This document shows positions 1 to 6,679 of a stretch of 10,240 nt of DNA, one piece after another (position 1 is the first letter of the stretch; each line of letters begins with the position of its first letter). A program made the translations under genes and the position numbers. This DNA is from Spirochaetales bacterium (lineage in GTDB: Bacteria; Spirochaetota; Spirochaetia; Sphaerochaetales; Sphaerochaetaceae). The notes beneath the pieces were generated by a model, which saw only the letters and a program-made list of their open reading frames with translations, ran no database searches and was not told where the DNA came from. The stretch spans positions 1 through 10,240 of the forward strand of contig JAGBRG010000315.1 of assembly GCA_017632495.1 (NCBI GenBank), given 5' to 3'.

Positions 1-366
1 ATCCTTCAGTCCTGTGTCTCCGCCGACTGGAATGGCGTTGGTTCTGGAAATCTTCATGCCGTTGTACTCTTTGGGGTTGTGGCTTGCTGTTATCTGAACA
101 GAAGCGTCCGCCTTAAGGTATACGGTTGCGAAATAAACCATCGGTGTGGTTGCAAGGCCGATGTTCCATACATCGACTCCTGCGTCGTTGATTCCCTTGC
201 AGAGATACTCGAAGATCTCATCACTTGTGAGTCTGATGTCACGACCGACAACAACATACTTGCAGGGAAGAAGCTTCGGAAGGAAGAATCCTACCTTGTA
301 GGCTGTGTCCTTGTTGAAATCTTTGTTGTAGACACCACGGATATCGTATGCTTTAAATACTCCCAT
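1..366 (-). CDS. Phosphohexomutase, phosphomannomutase/phosphoglucomutase type (N-terminal 122 aa, partial)
   Basis: This is the N-terminal part of an alpha-D-phosphohexomutase; the gene runs off the left edge. The family interconverts hexose 1-phosphates and 6-phosphates (mannose or glucose) in the cytoplasm, feeding nucleotide-sugar and polysaccharide synthesis. The visible part opens with FKAYDIRG at residues 4-11, the typical start of phosphomannomutases. VVVGRD follows at 38-43. The active-site phosphoserine loop TASHNP is at 93-98, with Ser95 the residue expected to carry the phosphate, followed by EYNGMK at 100-105. The start at 366 has an AGGAG (373-377) about six bases upstream, overlapping the stop codon of the preceding 161-aa gene, so the two genes are probably translationally coupled. 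The sugar-binding loop that would separate mannose from glucose specificity lies outside the window, so the substrate is uncertain. Confidence 0.93.
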   Translation of the reverse strand, partial: MGVFKAYDIRGVYNKDFNKDTAYKVGFFLPKLLPCKYVVVGRDIRLTSDEIFEYLCKGINDAGVDVWNIGLATTPMVYFATVYLKADASVQITASHNPKEYNGMKISRTNAIPVGGDTGLKD

Positions 367-375
367 TTTTTTCTC

Positions 376-861
376 CTATTTATTTTCGTTTTTGAATTTT
401 ACTATTAAGTTTCGGACTGTCTTATCAATCAGCTGAAAGTACAGAAGTCTTCCGTCTGACAGGCGGAACTCTGTCACAGTCTCCCTGAAGAAAGACAGAA
501 CCGGGTTTGCTGCTTTAAGCTTTTCAAATGAGCTGTAGCCCAAGGCACAGTTTCTGGCCTTGGATTTCACAACCTTACGGATTGAGACCACATCAAGAGG
601 GGAAAACGATGATTCGAATTTCTTGTACTTGTAGTCACTGCGTCTGGGTCGGAGCTTTATACCCAAGAATGTGGGTTCGTGATCAAAGTCCTCGTACCAG
701 AAACGGTCCTGGCATTGGTAGAAGAATACGCCGAAGTCACGCACGTTGCCATCTGAGTCCGCATAGAAAGTTGAGAACGTTCTGTAGCCGATCGGATTTC
801 CTCTGCGCTGCTCCAAATCAAGCAAGAAATCAAGCTCTTCACGGCTTTTAACTTGCGGCAT
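376..861 (-). CDS. Conserved-looking hypothetical protein, 161 aa, upstream of the phosphohexomutase
   Basis: I do not recognise this protein. It is 161 aa, soluble-looking, with no signal peptide or membrane segment. It is rich in aromatic residues and in Lys/Arg, for example FGVFFYQCQDRFWYEDF near residues 43-59. The last third alternates hydrophobic and polar residues (ETVTEFRLSDGRLLYFQLIDKT) as in beta strands. A small beta-rich fold, perhaps PH-like, is possible but is only inference. The reading frame is real: its start at 861 has a GGGAG-type ribosome binding site (around 868-872) at normal distance. The stop codon overlaps the ribosome binding site of the mutase gene, with a gap of nine bases. 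The pairing suggests a role near sugar-phosphate or envelope metabolism, or mere co-transcription. Confidence 0.8.
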   Translation of the reverse strand: MPQVKSREELDFLLDLEQRRGNPIGYRTFSTFYADSDGNVRDFGVFFYQCQDRFWYEDFDHEPTFLGIKLRPRRSDYKYKKFESSFSPLDVVSIRKVVKSKARNCALGYSSFEKLKAANPVLSFFRETVTEFRLSDGRLLYFQLIDKTVRNLIVKFKNENK

Positions 862-936
862 AATAATCTCCCACTTGTCTTTCTTTTTTCTATATTACCA
901 TATATACTGCGGTGGGAAAAAGGAAAAAGCGGTACT
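862..936. promoter_or_regulatory. Divergent intergenic region with probable promoters both ways
   Basis: This 75-bp AT-rich gap separates the divergently transcribed 161-aa gene (minus) and the RlmK-type methyltransferase gene (plus), so promoters for both must lie in or near it. TATA-like hexamers are present around 891-908, for example TATACT at 903-908, but no -35 element with correct spacing stands out. Placement is inferred from gene orientation rather than from a clear consensus. AGGA at 921-924 is the likely ribosome binding site for the start at 937. Confidence 0.4.
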
Positions 937-2538
937 ATGGACTACATGGACAAGGACATGGGTAAGATTCTCAAGAACAATGCGCAGACTCTGCGCCATG
1001 ATCTTTTGCCCCAGGGAACCGACTGTTTCCGTGTCTATGACAGAAACCTTTCAAGGTATCCTGTCACCATTGATATCTACGGAAAGTATGCCAAGATCAC
1101 CGACTACGGGGATGAGGCGCTTTCTGATGAAAGCCGCGAGACTCTTGTGGATATCTGCAGCCGCATGCTCTATCTTGAAAAAGATAATGTGATCTATGCA
1201 GTCAGAAACAAGAGACCGGAGCGTCAGCAGCACGAAAAAAGCGACAATGAAGCTGTAAAGACTACAGTCCATGAGAACAATCTTCTATTTTCCGTGGATC
1301 TGACGACATATGTTGATACGGGCTTGTTTCTGGATCATATGAAAACCCGACTTCTGATCCGTGACAGAAGCGAGAATGCTGATGTGCTGAATCTTTTTTC
1401 ATACACAGGAAGCTTTTCCGTTTATGCGGCATCTGGTTTAGCTAACAGCGTGACAAGCGTTGACATGTCGGCAACCTATACAAAGTGGGCCGAAGAGAAT
1501 CTTCTTGCCAACGGTTATTCGGGTGATATGTACAAGTGCATCTGCATGGATGCGACTCGTTTTGTAGATGAGGCGATTGAAAAGGGCCTTAAGTATGATA
1601 TCATCATATTCGACCCGCCGAGTTTTTCAAACAGCAGGAAGATGGACGGAGATTTTGATGTTTCACGAGACTATGTTCAGTGGATAAAAAAGCTCTGCGC
1701 ACTGCTTAAGAAGACCGGAATAATACTGTTTTCTACGAACCTCGGTTCGTTTCAGATGGATAAGAGAAAGCTCAGAGGACTGAGCATAAAGGAGATCACC
1801 TCGATGGTGGCATCTCCGGGATTTGTTAAGGGCCGTGCAGGCACGGTCAGGAGTTGGATGATGGCATTTGATGATGAATCGCTCTCATTGGATTGGAGCG
1901 AGCCAGAGAAGAAGTCCGAGAAGAGTCCGGACAGAAGAAGACAGGCCGAAGGAAGGCCTGAGAGAAGAAGAGAAGGCGACAGACGTAGATTCTCCGACAG
2001 AAAACCTTATGAAAGAAGGGACGGAGACAGGCCTTACAGATCAGAGCGCAGATTTGATGACGACAGACCTTACAGGTCAGAACGCAGATTCGATGATGAC
2101 AGACCATATAGGTCCGAGCGCTCTTATGACAGACCAAGAAGAGATGACAGACCATACAGGTCTGAAAGGTCAGACAGATCTGAAAGAAGCGAAAGAAGTT
2201 TCGGAGACAGACCGGCATACGGTGAGCAGGGAAGGGACCGCTATAGGTCCAGATCCTACGACAGACCGTTCAGATCAGAAAGATCCGACAGGACTGAAAG
2301 GTCGGATAGATCTGACAGATTCGAAAGGTCTGAAAGACCAAGACGTGATCATTTTGACAGAGATGACCGTCCGAGAGAGCGAAGCTTCGACAGAGACCGC
2401 AGCAGGGCCCCGCGTCAGGACTCACACAAGACAAAGAAGCCTTTCGGCTATGAGTCGTTCAAGCCGGCAAGATCCAGAGAGGACAGCACGGACTTCTTCT
2501 GGAATGAAGAGGATCTTGATCCCAGGAAAAAAGACTGA
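937..2538 (+). CDS. RlmK-type 23S rRNA (guanine-N7) methyltransferase with Arg/Ser/Asp-rich C-terminal tail
   Basis: This SAM-dependent Rossmann-fold methyltransferase (533 aa) closely resembles the RlmK half of E. coli RlmKL, which makes m7G2069 in 23S rRNA. An N-terminal segment (DCFRVYDRNLSRYPVTIDIYG) matches the RlmI/RlmK lead-in. The SAM-binding motif NLFSYTGS begins at residue 152, followed by VDMSATYTKWAEENL. The catalytic-loop motif DPPSFSNS begins at 226, followed by FDVSRDY. The fold ends near SWMMAFD, around residue 310. Residues 323-533 are a low-complexity, probably disordered tail of RSER, DRPYRSER and RRDD runs, strongly basic but with many Asp. Such tails usually bind RNA, so it may tether the enzyme to rRNA. 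The frame is open from 853, but that earlier start lies inside the divergent gene and lacks a ribosome binding site; 937 follows AGGA at 921-924. No RlmL or THUMP half is present. The family call is strong; the exact target base is inferred. Confidence 0.88.
   Translation: MDYMDKDMGKILKNNAQTLRHDLLPQGTDCFRVYDRNLSRYPVTIDIYGKYAKITDYGDEALSDESRETLVDICSRMLYLEKDNVIYAVRNKRPERQQHEKSDNEAVKTTVHENNLLFSVDLTTYVDTGLFLDHMKTRLLIRDRSENADVLNLFSYTGSFSVYAASGLANSVTSVDMSATYTKWAEENLLANGYSGDMYKCICMDATRFVDEAIEKGLKYDIIIFDPPSFSNSRKMDGDFDVSRDYVQWIKKLCALLKKTGIILFSTNLGSFQMDKRKLRGLSIKEITSMVASPGFVKGRAGTVRSWMMAFDDESLSLDWSEPEKKSEKSPDRRRQAEGRPERRREGDRRRFSDRKPYERRDGDRPYRSERRFDDDRPYRSERRFDDDRPYRSERSYDRPRRDDRPYRSERSDRSERSERSFGDRPAYGEQGRDRYRSRSYDRPFRSERSDRTERSDRSDRFERSERPRRDHFDRDDRPRERSFDRDRSRAPRQDSHKTKKPFGYESFKPARSREDSTDFFWNEEDLDPRKKD
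2026..2121 (+). repeat. In-frame 36-bp tandem repeat encoding DRPYRSERRFDD (about 2.7 copies)
   Basis: Two full 36-bp units (2026-2061 and 2062-2097) and a third partial unit (2098-2121) lie in the methyltransferase tail. Each full unit encodes DRPYRSERRFDD; the third encodes DRPYRSER and then diverges. Differences between units are mostly silent third-position changes, so the peptide is conserved more than the DNA. Degenerate copies of DRPYRSER and SERSDR recur downstream to about 2400, which suggests growth by slippage or unequal recombination. Confidence 0.85.
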
Positions 2539-2542
2539 AAAT

Positions 2543-2568
2543 AAAAGCCCTCGGTTGCGAGGGCTTTT
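2543..2568. terminator. Bidirectional rho-independent terminator between convergent methyltransferase and glnS genes
   Basis: An 11-bp perfect stem, AAAAGCCCTCG paired with CGAGGGCTTTT, encloses a GTTG loop. Because it has an A run on the left and a T run on the right, it can end transcription on both strands. It starts five bases after the methyltransferase stop codon and lies 19 bases beyond the end of glnS. Confidence 0.9.
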
Positions 2569-2586
2569 CTATTATGTGAATCTTCT

Positions 2587-4302
2587 TTACAGACCCATCT
2601 TGGCTTTCTGCTTTGCCCAGGAATCCTTCAATGTGACGGTCCTGTTGAAGACAGGGTGGCTCGGGGTGCTGTCGTAGTCCGGTGTGAAGTAGCCGCTTCT
2701 CATGAACTGCAGATACTCACCGGGCTTTGCATCGGCAAGCCATGGCTCAAGCTTTGCGTTCTGAAGAACAATCAGAGAATCCGGATTCAGATCATCAAGG
2801 TAGTTGCCGGTCTCTCCGCCGGGGTACTCTGTTGCAAAGAGCTTGTCATAAAGTCTGACATCTCCGTCTATTGCATGTCTTGAGCTGACCCAGTGGCTTG
2901 TTCCCTTGACCTTTCTTCCGTCGGGAGTCTCTCCTCCGCGGGACTCGGGGTCATAGGTGCAGTGAACGACGGTGACATTGCCGTTCTCATCTTTTTCACA
3001 GCTTGTGGCCTTGACGTAGTAGGCTGTCTTCAGGCGGATTTCGTTTCCGATATAAAGTCTGTGATAGCCCTTGGGCGGAACTTCCATGAAGTCCTCGCGC
3101 TCGATGTAAAGCTCCTTGCAGAATGCCATCTTTCTGGTACCTGCTGTGGGATCTTCGGGGTTGTTTTCGATTTCAAAGTACTCGACCTTGTCCTCGGGAT
3201 AGTTGTCGATGACAAGCTTAATCGGATCCAGGACGGCCATGACACGCTTTGCACGCTTGTTCAGGTCCTCTCGGACGCAGAATTCCATGAGCGAGTAGTC
3301 TACGACGGACTCGACCTTTGCAACGCCTACACGGGAGACGAAGTCCTTCATGGACTCGGGTGAGTAGCCGCGGCGTCTGATTCCGCTGATGGTGGGCATT
3401 CTCGGATCATCCCAGCCGCTTACGATGCCCAGCTGGACCAGGTTCAGGAGCTTACGCTTGCTCATGACAAAATAGTTGATGTTCAGGCGGGCAAACTCGT
3501 ACTGATGAGGTGTGTGATCTATTCCGTCGATGGAACAGGCCCAGTCATATGCGGGTCTGTGGTCCTCGAACTCCAGTGTGCAGATGGAGTGGGTGATGCC
3601 TTCAATTGCATCCGAGATGGGGTGTGTGAAGTCGTACATCGGATATACGCACCACTTGTTGCCTGTTCTTGGATGCTCTGCGAACTTGATTCTGTACAGG
3701 GCAGGGTCGCGCATGTTGATGTTGGGGCTTGCCATGTCAAGCTTTGCTCTGAGAAGGTATGTTCCCTCGGGGTACTTTCCTTCGCCCATTTCCTTGAAAA
3801 GGCGCAGGTTCTCTTCAATGCTTCTGTCTCTGTCGGGGCTGTTCTTTCCGGGTGTTGTGAGAGTTCCTCTGTTTTCCTTGACCTGCTCGGGAGTCTGTCC
3901 GTCAACATAGGCAAGGCCCTGCTTGATGAGGTTGATTGCAATCTCATGGAGCTGGTCGTAATAATCGGAGGCATAGTATTCGTGCTTTCCCCAGTCGAAT
4001 CCGAGCCATCTGATGTCGGATTTGATGGAATCTATGTACTCCATGTCCTCCTTGGCCGGGTTTGTGTCATCAAGTCTGAGGTGGCAGATTCCGCCGTACT
4101 TCTGTGCAAGACCGAAATTGAGGCAGATACTCTTGATGTGTCCCACATGAAGATATCCGTTCGGCTCGGGCGGGAATCTTGTGACTATCGTGTTGTTGGG
4201 AACCCTGCCGTTGGCAAGGTCGTCTTCGATGATCTTTTCGATGAAGTTGAGGGATTTCTCCTCAGTTTCCTGGGTGGCGTTTGTCTTGACGTCTTCGCTC
4301 AT
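2587..4302 (-). CDS. glnS: Glutaminyl-tRNA synthetase (GlnRS)
   Basis: This class I aminoacyl-tRNA synthetase charges tRNA-Gln with glutamine using ATP, in the cytoplasm. It is 571 aa, close to the usual bacterial length of about 550. The Rossmann fold begins with RFPPEPNGYLHVGHIKS, where the HIGH motif reads HVGH at residues 52-55. The KMSKS-type loop is VMSKRKL from residue 279. LRLDDTNP, typical of GlnRS and GluRS, follows the HIGH region, and GlnRS-type segments such as CSIDGIDHTPHQYEFARL lie between. The C-terminal half is the two-barrel anticodon-binding region, ending HPVFNRTVTLKDSWAK. The PPEPNGYLHVGH form separates GlnRS from non-discriminating GluRS. A GGAGG site (4310-4314) lies seven bases before the start. 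The gene converges with the methyltransferase gene and diverges from the sugar kinase gene. Confidence 0.97.
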   Translation of the reverse strand: MSEDVKTNATQETEEKSLNFIEKIIEDDLANGRVPNNTIVTRFPPEPNGYLHVGHIKSICLNFGLAQKYGGICHLRLDDTNPAKEDMEYIDSIKSDIRWLGFDWGKHEYYASDYYDQLHEIAINLIKQGLAYVDGQTPEQVKENRGTLTTPGKNSPDRDRSIEENLRLFKEMGEGKYPEGTYLLRAKLDMASPNINMRDPALYRIKFAEHPRTGNKWCVYPMYDFTHPISDAIEGITHSICTLEFEDHRPAYDWACSIDGIDHTPHQYEFARLNINYFVMSKRKLLNLVQLGIVSGWDDPRMPTISGIRRRGYSPESMKDFVSRVGVAKVESVVDYSLMEFCVREDLNKRAKRVMAVLDPIKLVIDNYPEDKVEYFEIENNPEDPTAGTRKMAFCKELYIEREDFMEVPPKGYHRLYIGNEIRLKTAYYVKATSCEKDENGNVTVVHCTYDPESRGGETPDGRKVKGTSHWVSSRHAIDGDVRLYDKLFATEYPGGETGNYLDDLNPDSLIVLQNAKLEPWLADAKPGEYLQFMRSGYFTPDYDSTPSHPVFNRTVTLKDSWAKQKAKMGL

Positions 4303-4436
4303 TTTTTATCCTCCACTGCTCTTTCAAAGGAGCCCTAAGGTTACGTGAGGATATTAACATAATCGGGCGGAATGCTCTATATAGTAACTGCACTTATGGT
4401 ATATTATTGATATCGTAACGTTGACGGAGGCTTCTG
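4303..4436. promoter_or_regulatory. Divergent promoter region between glnS and the sugar kinase gene
   Basis: This 134-bp gap between divergent genes should hold the promoters for glnS (minus) and for the kinase-htrA-uvrB group (plus). On the plus strand TATATT at 4400-4405 is a reasonable -10 hexamer, but no good -35 lies 16-18 bases upstream. On the minus strand AT-rich candidates lie around 4350-4361. Ribosome binding sites flank the gap: GGAGG at 4310-4314 for glnS and GGAGG at 4426-4430 for the kinase. I see no riboswitch or T-box-like structure. Confidence 0.4.
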
Positions 4437-5372
4437 ATGATCGGCGTAGTAGGCGAATCCCTTATAGACATTGTAGAGAAAAATGAGCTGATCGGAGGCT
4501 GTGCCTTCAATGTGGCCATAGCCGCATCAAGACTGGGCGCGCCTGTAACGTACTTCGGAAAGGTCTCAGGCGATGAATACGGAAGCAGAATCCTTGAGAG
4601 GATGATAGACAACGATATCCTGTTTGACCCTCAGCTTTGCGGTGCAAAGGAGCCGACTCTTTGCAGTAAGGCCGTCCTTGATAATGAAGGCAGAGCTTCC
4701 TATGTCTTTGATTACAAGGGAACGGCAGCCTGCAGCATCACAGAAGACGAACTTTCTGCGGCATTTGCCAATGAAGGAGACATTGATATGGTGTTTTTCG
4801 GTTCCATCTCACTTCTGATGGAGCCCGGATGCGATGCTGTTTTTCCTGCAATTAAGACCATAGAAGGTAGTCCTGTGAAGTTTCTGGATCCGAATATCAG
4901 ACCGTCTTTGGTCAAAGACCCCCAGGGCTTCAGAAAAATGATTTTGGACTATGCTTCTCAGTGTGATCTTGTCAGGGTAAGTGACGAAGATCTTTCTTAT
5001 CTTTTTCCTGAAACGGATGCCAGTCAGGCAGAGCAGAGTCTTTTGAAAATCTGTAAGGGCAGTCTGATTGTGACCCGCGGTGCCAAAGGCTCTACATGGT
5101 ATGGAAAGAACTTCAGATCCGACTGTGATGCTTATTCTGTAAATAAGGTTGAGGATACCATAGGGTGCGGCGATACATTCGACGGAGCTGTGATGGCCTA
5201 CCTTGATAGAAACGACTTTATCAGGAAAATCGATGACATTGATCAAAAGACTGCATCAGAGATTCTTCGCTATGCCTCAGTTGCCGCAGGACTGAACTGT
5301 CTTTCAAAAGGCTGTGAACCTCCGACAAGCGAACAGGTAGAGCGAGTTGGCAATGACGTGGTTTTGCAGTAG
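4437..5372 (+). CDS. PfkB-family carbohydrate kinase, fructokinase-like
   Basis: This is a ribokinase/PfkB-family sugar kinase of 311 aa, the normal length, expected to phosphorylate a sugar (fructose is the best guess) with ATP in the cytoplasm. The first family signature is GGCAFNVAIAASRLG at residues 20-34. DPNIRPSL from residue 151 is typical of fructokinases. The second signature, DTIGCGDTFDGA, starts at residue 240, with Asp246 as the expected catalytic base. The usual anion-hole stretch G-A-G-D reads G-C-G-D here, a mild substitution. GGAGG at 4426-4430 is six bases from the start. It is followed after 23 bases by htrA on the same strand and probably leads that operon, though it has no obvious functional link with the protease or UvrB. 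The substrate cannot be fixed from sequence alone; 2-keto-3-deoxygluconate or ribose kinase are less likely. Confidence 0.88.
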   Translation: MIGVVGESLIDIVEKNELIGGCAFNVAIAASRLGAPVTYFGKVSGDEYGSRILERMIDNDILFDPQLCGAKEPTLCSKAVLDNEGRASYVFDYKGTAACSITEDELSAAFANEGDIDMVFFGSISLLMEPGCDAVFPAIKTIEGSPVKFLDPNIRPSLVKDPQGFRKMILDYASQCDLVRVSDEDLSYLFPETDASQAEQSLLKICKGSLIVTRGAKGSTWYGKNFRSDCDAYSVNKVEDTIGCGDTFDGAVMAYLDRNDFIRKIDDIDQKTASEILRYASVAAGLNCLSKGCEPPTSEQVERVGNDVVLQ

Positions 5373-5395
5373 TATCTAGTTATAGCAGGACGCAT

Positions 5396-6679
5396 ATGAA
5401 GGGCAGAAACAAAGTTCTGATGATACTGATAATAATTGTCTCAGTGATAGCCGCGACTTTCATCGGAATCATCCTTGTCAGATGGACAGGCGCCCTTTCG
5501 TCCAAACAGCGCGTTCAGGAGCTCAGAAAGGCTCTGGCTGAAGTAATCAAGACAGACGGAGAGAAGGGCCTTCTTGAGATGGCAGGTGTTCCTGTGGACA
5601 ACATCTACTACGGAGACACAGGAGTTTCTCTTTTCATCGGAGACCGCGGAGCCTGGACATACAGTGATGATGAGCTTCAGAACATCAGCATCTTTGAGAT
5701 GGGAAACAAGGCCGTAGTCCATATAGAGACAAGGGTCACAAATGATTCATCGTACTTTGATGCCGTGCCTCAGAGTGATACAGGATCGGGATTCTTCATC
5801 TCAAAGGAAGGCCTGATAGTCACCAACAACCATGTTGTGGACGGTGCTTCTATTATCACGGTTTCACTTCATGACGGATCTGTCTACGAAGCCCAGCTTC
5901 TGGGTTCCGATAAGGAAAATGATATTGCTGTCATAAAAATCACTCCTCTGGCAGATGCTGAGATAAGTGTCCTTTCATTCGGCGATTCGGAGTCCCTTGT
6001 AGTTGGACAGAAGGTCATTGCCGTAGGAAACCCGTTCGGTTACGACAGAACCATGGTCACCGGAATCATCTCGGGACTGAGCCGTCCTATCAGAGATGAA
6101 AAGGGTAACGTTCTTCTGGGAATGATTCAGACAAGCGCACCTATCAACCCAGGAAACTCCGGAGGTCCTCTTCTTAACACGGACGGACAGGTCATAGGAA
6201 TCAATACTTCGATATACAGCACAAGCGGAACAAGCCAGGGCATGAACTTTGCCGTTGCATCCAACACGGCTGCAGCCTCGGTAAGCGATCTTGTGAACTT
6301 CGGCAAGGTCAGCAGAGGTTGGCTTGATATTGTCCCTGTCCAGCTTTCACAGGCCATTGTCGACTATGCATCACTTAAGGTCTCAAGCGGACTTCTGGTC
6401 AGCCAGATCGTGCCCGGAGGCAGAGCGGATCAGGCAGGTCTCAAAGCCGGAACACAGCAGGTGCGATACGGTTCTTCTGTCATCTATCTCGGAGGCGATG
6501 TCATAACCGAGATAAACGGAGTCCAGGTGACTGACTACAGTGATCTTTTCACAGCACTTTCCAACACAAGACCCGGCGATGTCGTTCCTGTCATTGTTGA
6601 CCGTAACGGTGTGATGGTAAGACTGCAGATAACCTTGGTTGAAAGAACTGAGGAAAACCTCAAGTGGATTAACAGATAA
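5396..6679 (+). CDS. htrA: Membrane-anchored HtrA/DegP-like serine protease with one PDZ domain
   Basis: This envelope protease of the HtrA (S1C trypsin-like) family, 427 aa, degrades or senses misfolded extracytoplasmic proteins. A short basic N-terminus is followed by one hydrophobic segment at residues 7-28. I see no lipobox or clear cleavage site, so it is probably an uncleaved anchor. Residues 30-120 form a lead-in containing QNISIFEMGNKAVVHIET. The protease domain carries the complete triad: His146 in TNNHVV, Asp176 in NDIAVIKI and Ser255 in NPGNSGGP. A single PDZ domain spans about 309-420, with an insertion (GTQQVRYGSSVIYLGGD) between its first strands. AGGA at 5387-5390 is five bases upstream of the start. 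The stop codon directly abuts the uvrB start, so the two are very probably co-transcribed and translationally coupled. Confidence 0.95.
   Translation: MKGRNKVLMILIIIVSVIAATFIGIILVRWTGALSSKQRVQELRKALAEVIKTDGEKGLLEMAGVPVDNIYYGDTGVSLFIGDRGAWTYSDDELQNISIFEMGNKAVVHIETRVTNDSSYFDAVPQSDTGSGFFISKEGLIVTNNHVVDGASIITVSLHDGSVYEAQLLGSDKENDIAVIKITPLADAEISVLSFGDSESLVVGQKVIAVGNPFGYDRTMVTGIISGLSRPIRDEKGNVLLGMIQTSAPINPGNSGGPLLNTDGQVIGINTSIYSTSGTSQGMNFAVASNTAAASVSDLVNFGKVSRGWLDIVPVQLSQAIVDYASLKVSSGLLVSQIVPGGRADQAGLKAGTQQVRYGSSVIYLGGDVITEINGVQVTDYSDLFTALSNTRPGDVVPVIVDRNGVMVRLQITLVERTEENLKWINR

Noticed and set aside
79..408. Plus-strand open frame of 109 codons
   Set aside because: It is antisense to the phosphohexomutase gene, whose YDIRG and TASHNP motifs prove the minus strand to be coding; the frame has no ribosome binding site or recognisable motif.
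853..936. Upstream in-frame start (28 extra residues) for the methyltransferase
   Set aside because: The ATG at 853 lies inside the start of the divergent 161-aa gene and has no ribosome binding site; the added residues read through promoter-like AT-rich DNA and do not match the family.
1847..2218. Minus-strand Cys-rich frame opposite the methyltransferase tail
   Set aside because: Apparent Cys-rich repeats (VCHHRIC, ACLR) are the antisense image of the DRPYRSER repeat, not a metal-binding protein.
2026..2400. Tandem repeats considered as a CRISPR-like or non-coding array
   Set aside because: Units are directly adjacent without unique spacers, stay in frame and encode a conserved peptide, so this is a coding repeat.
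1868..2677. Plus-strand frame of 269 codons overlapping the methyltransferase tail
   Set aside because: It is a shifted reading of the Arg/Ser/Asp repeats, which leave other frames open by composition; it runs through the terminator into the end of glnS.
3505..4338. Plus-strand 277-codon frame opposite glnS
   Set aside because: Antisense shadow of a gene with full GlnRS motifs; hydrophobic-rich nonsense composition and no ribosome binding site.
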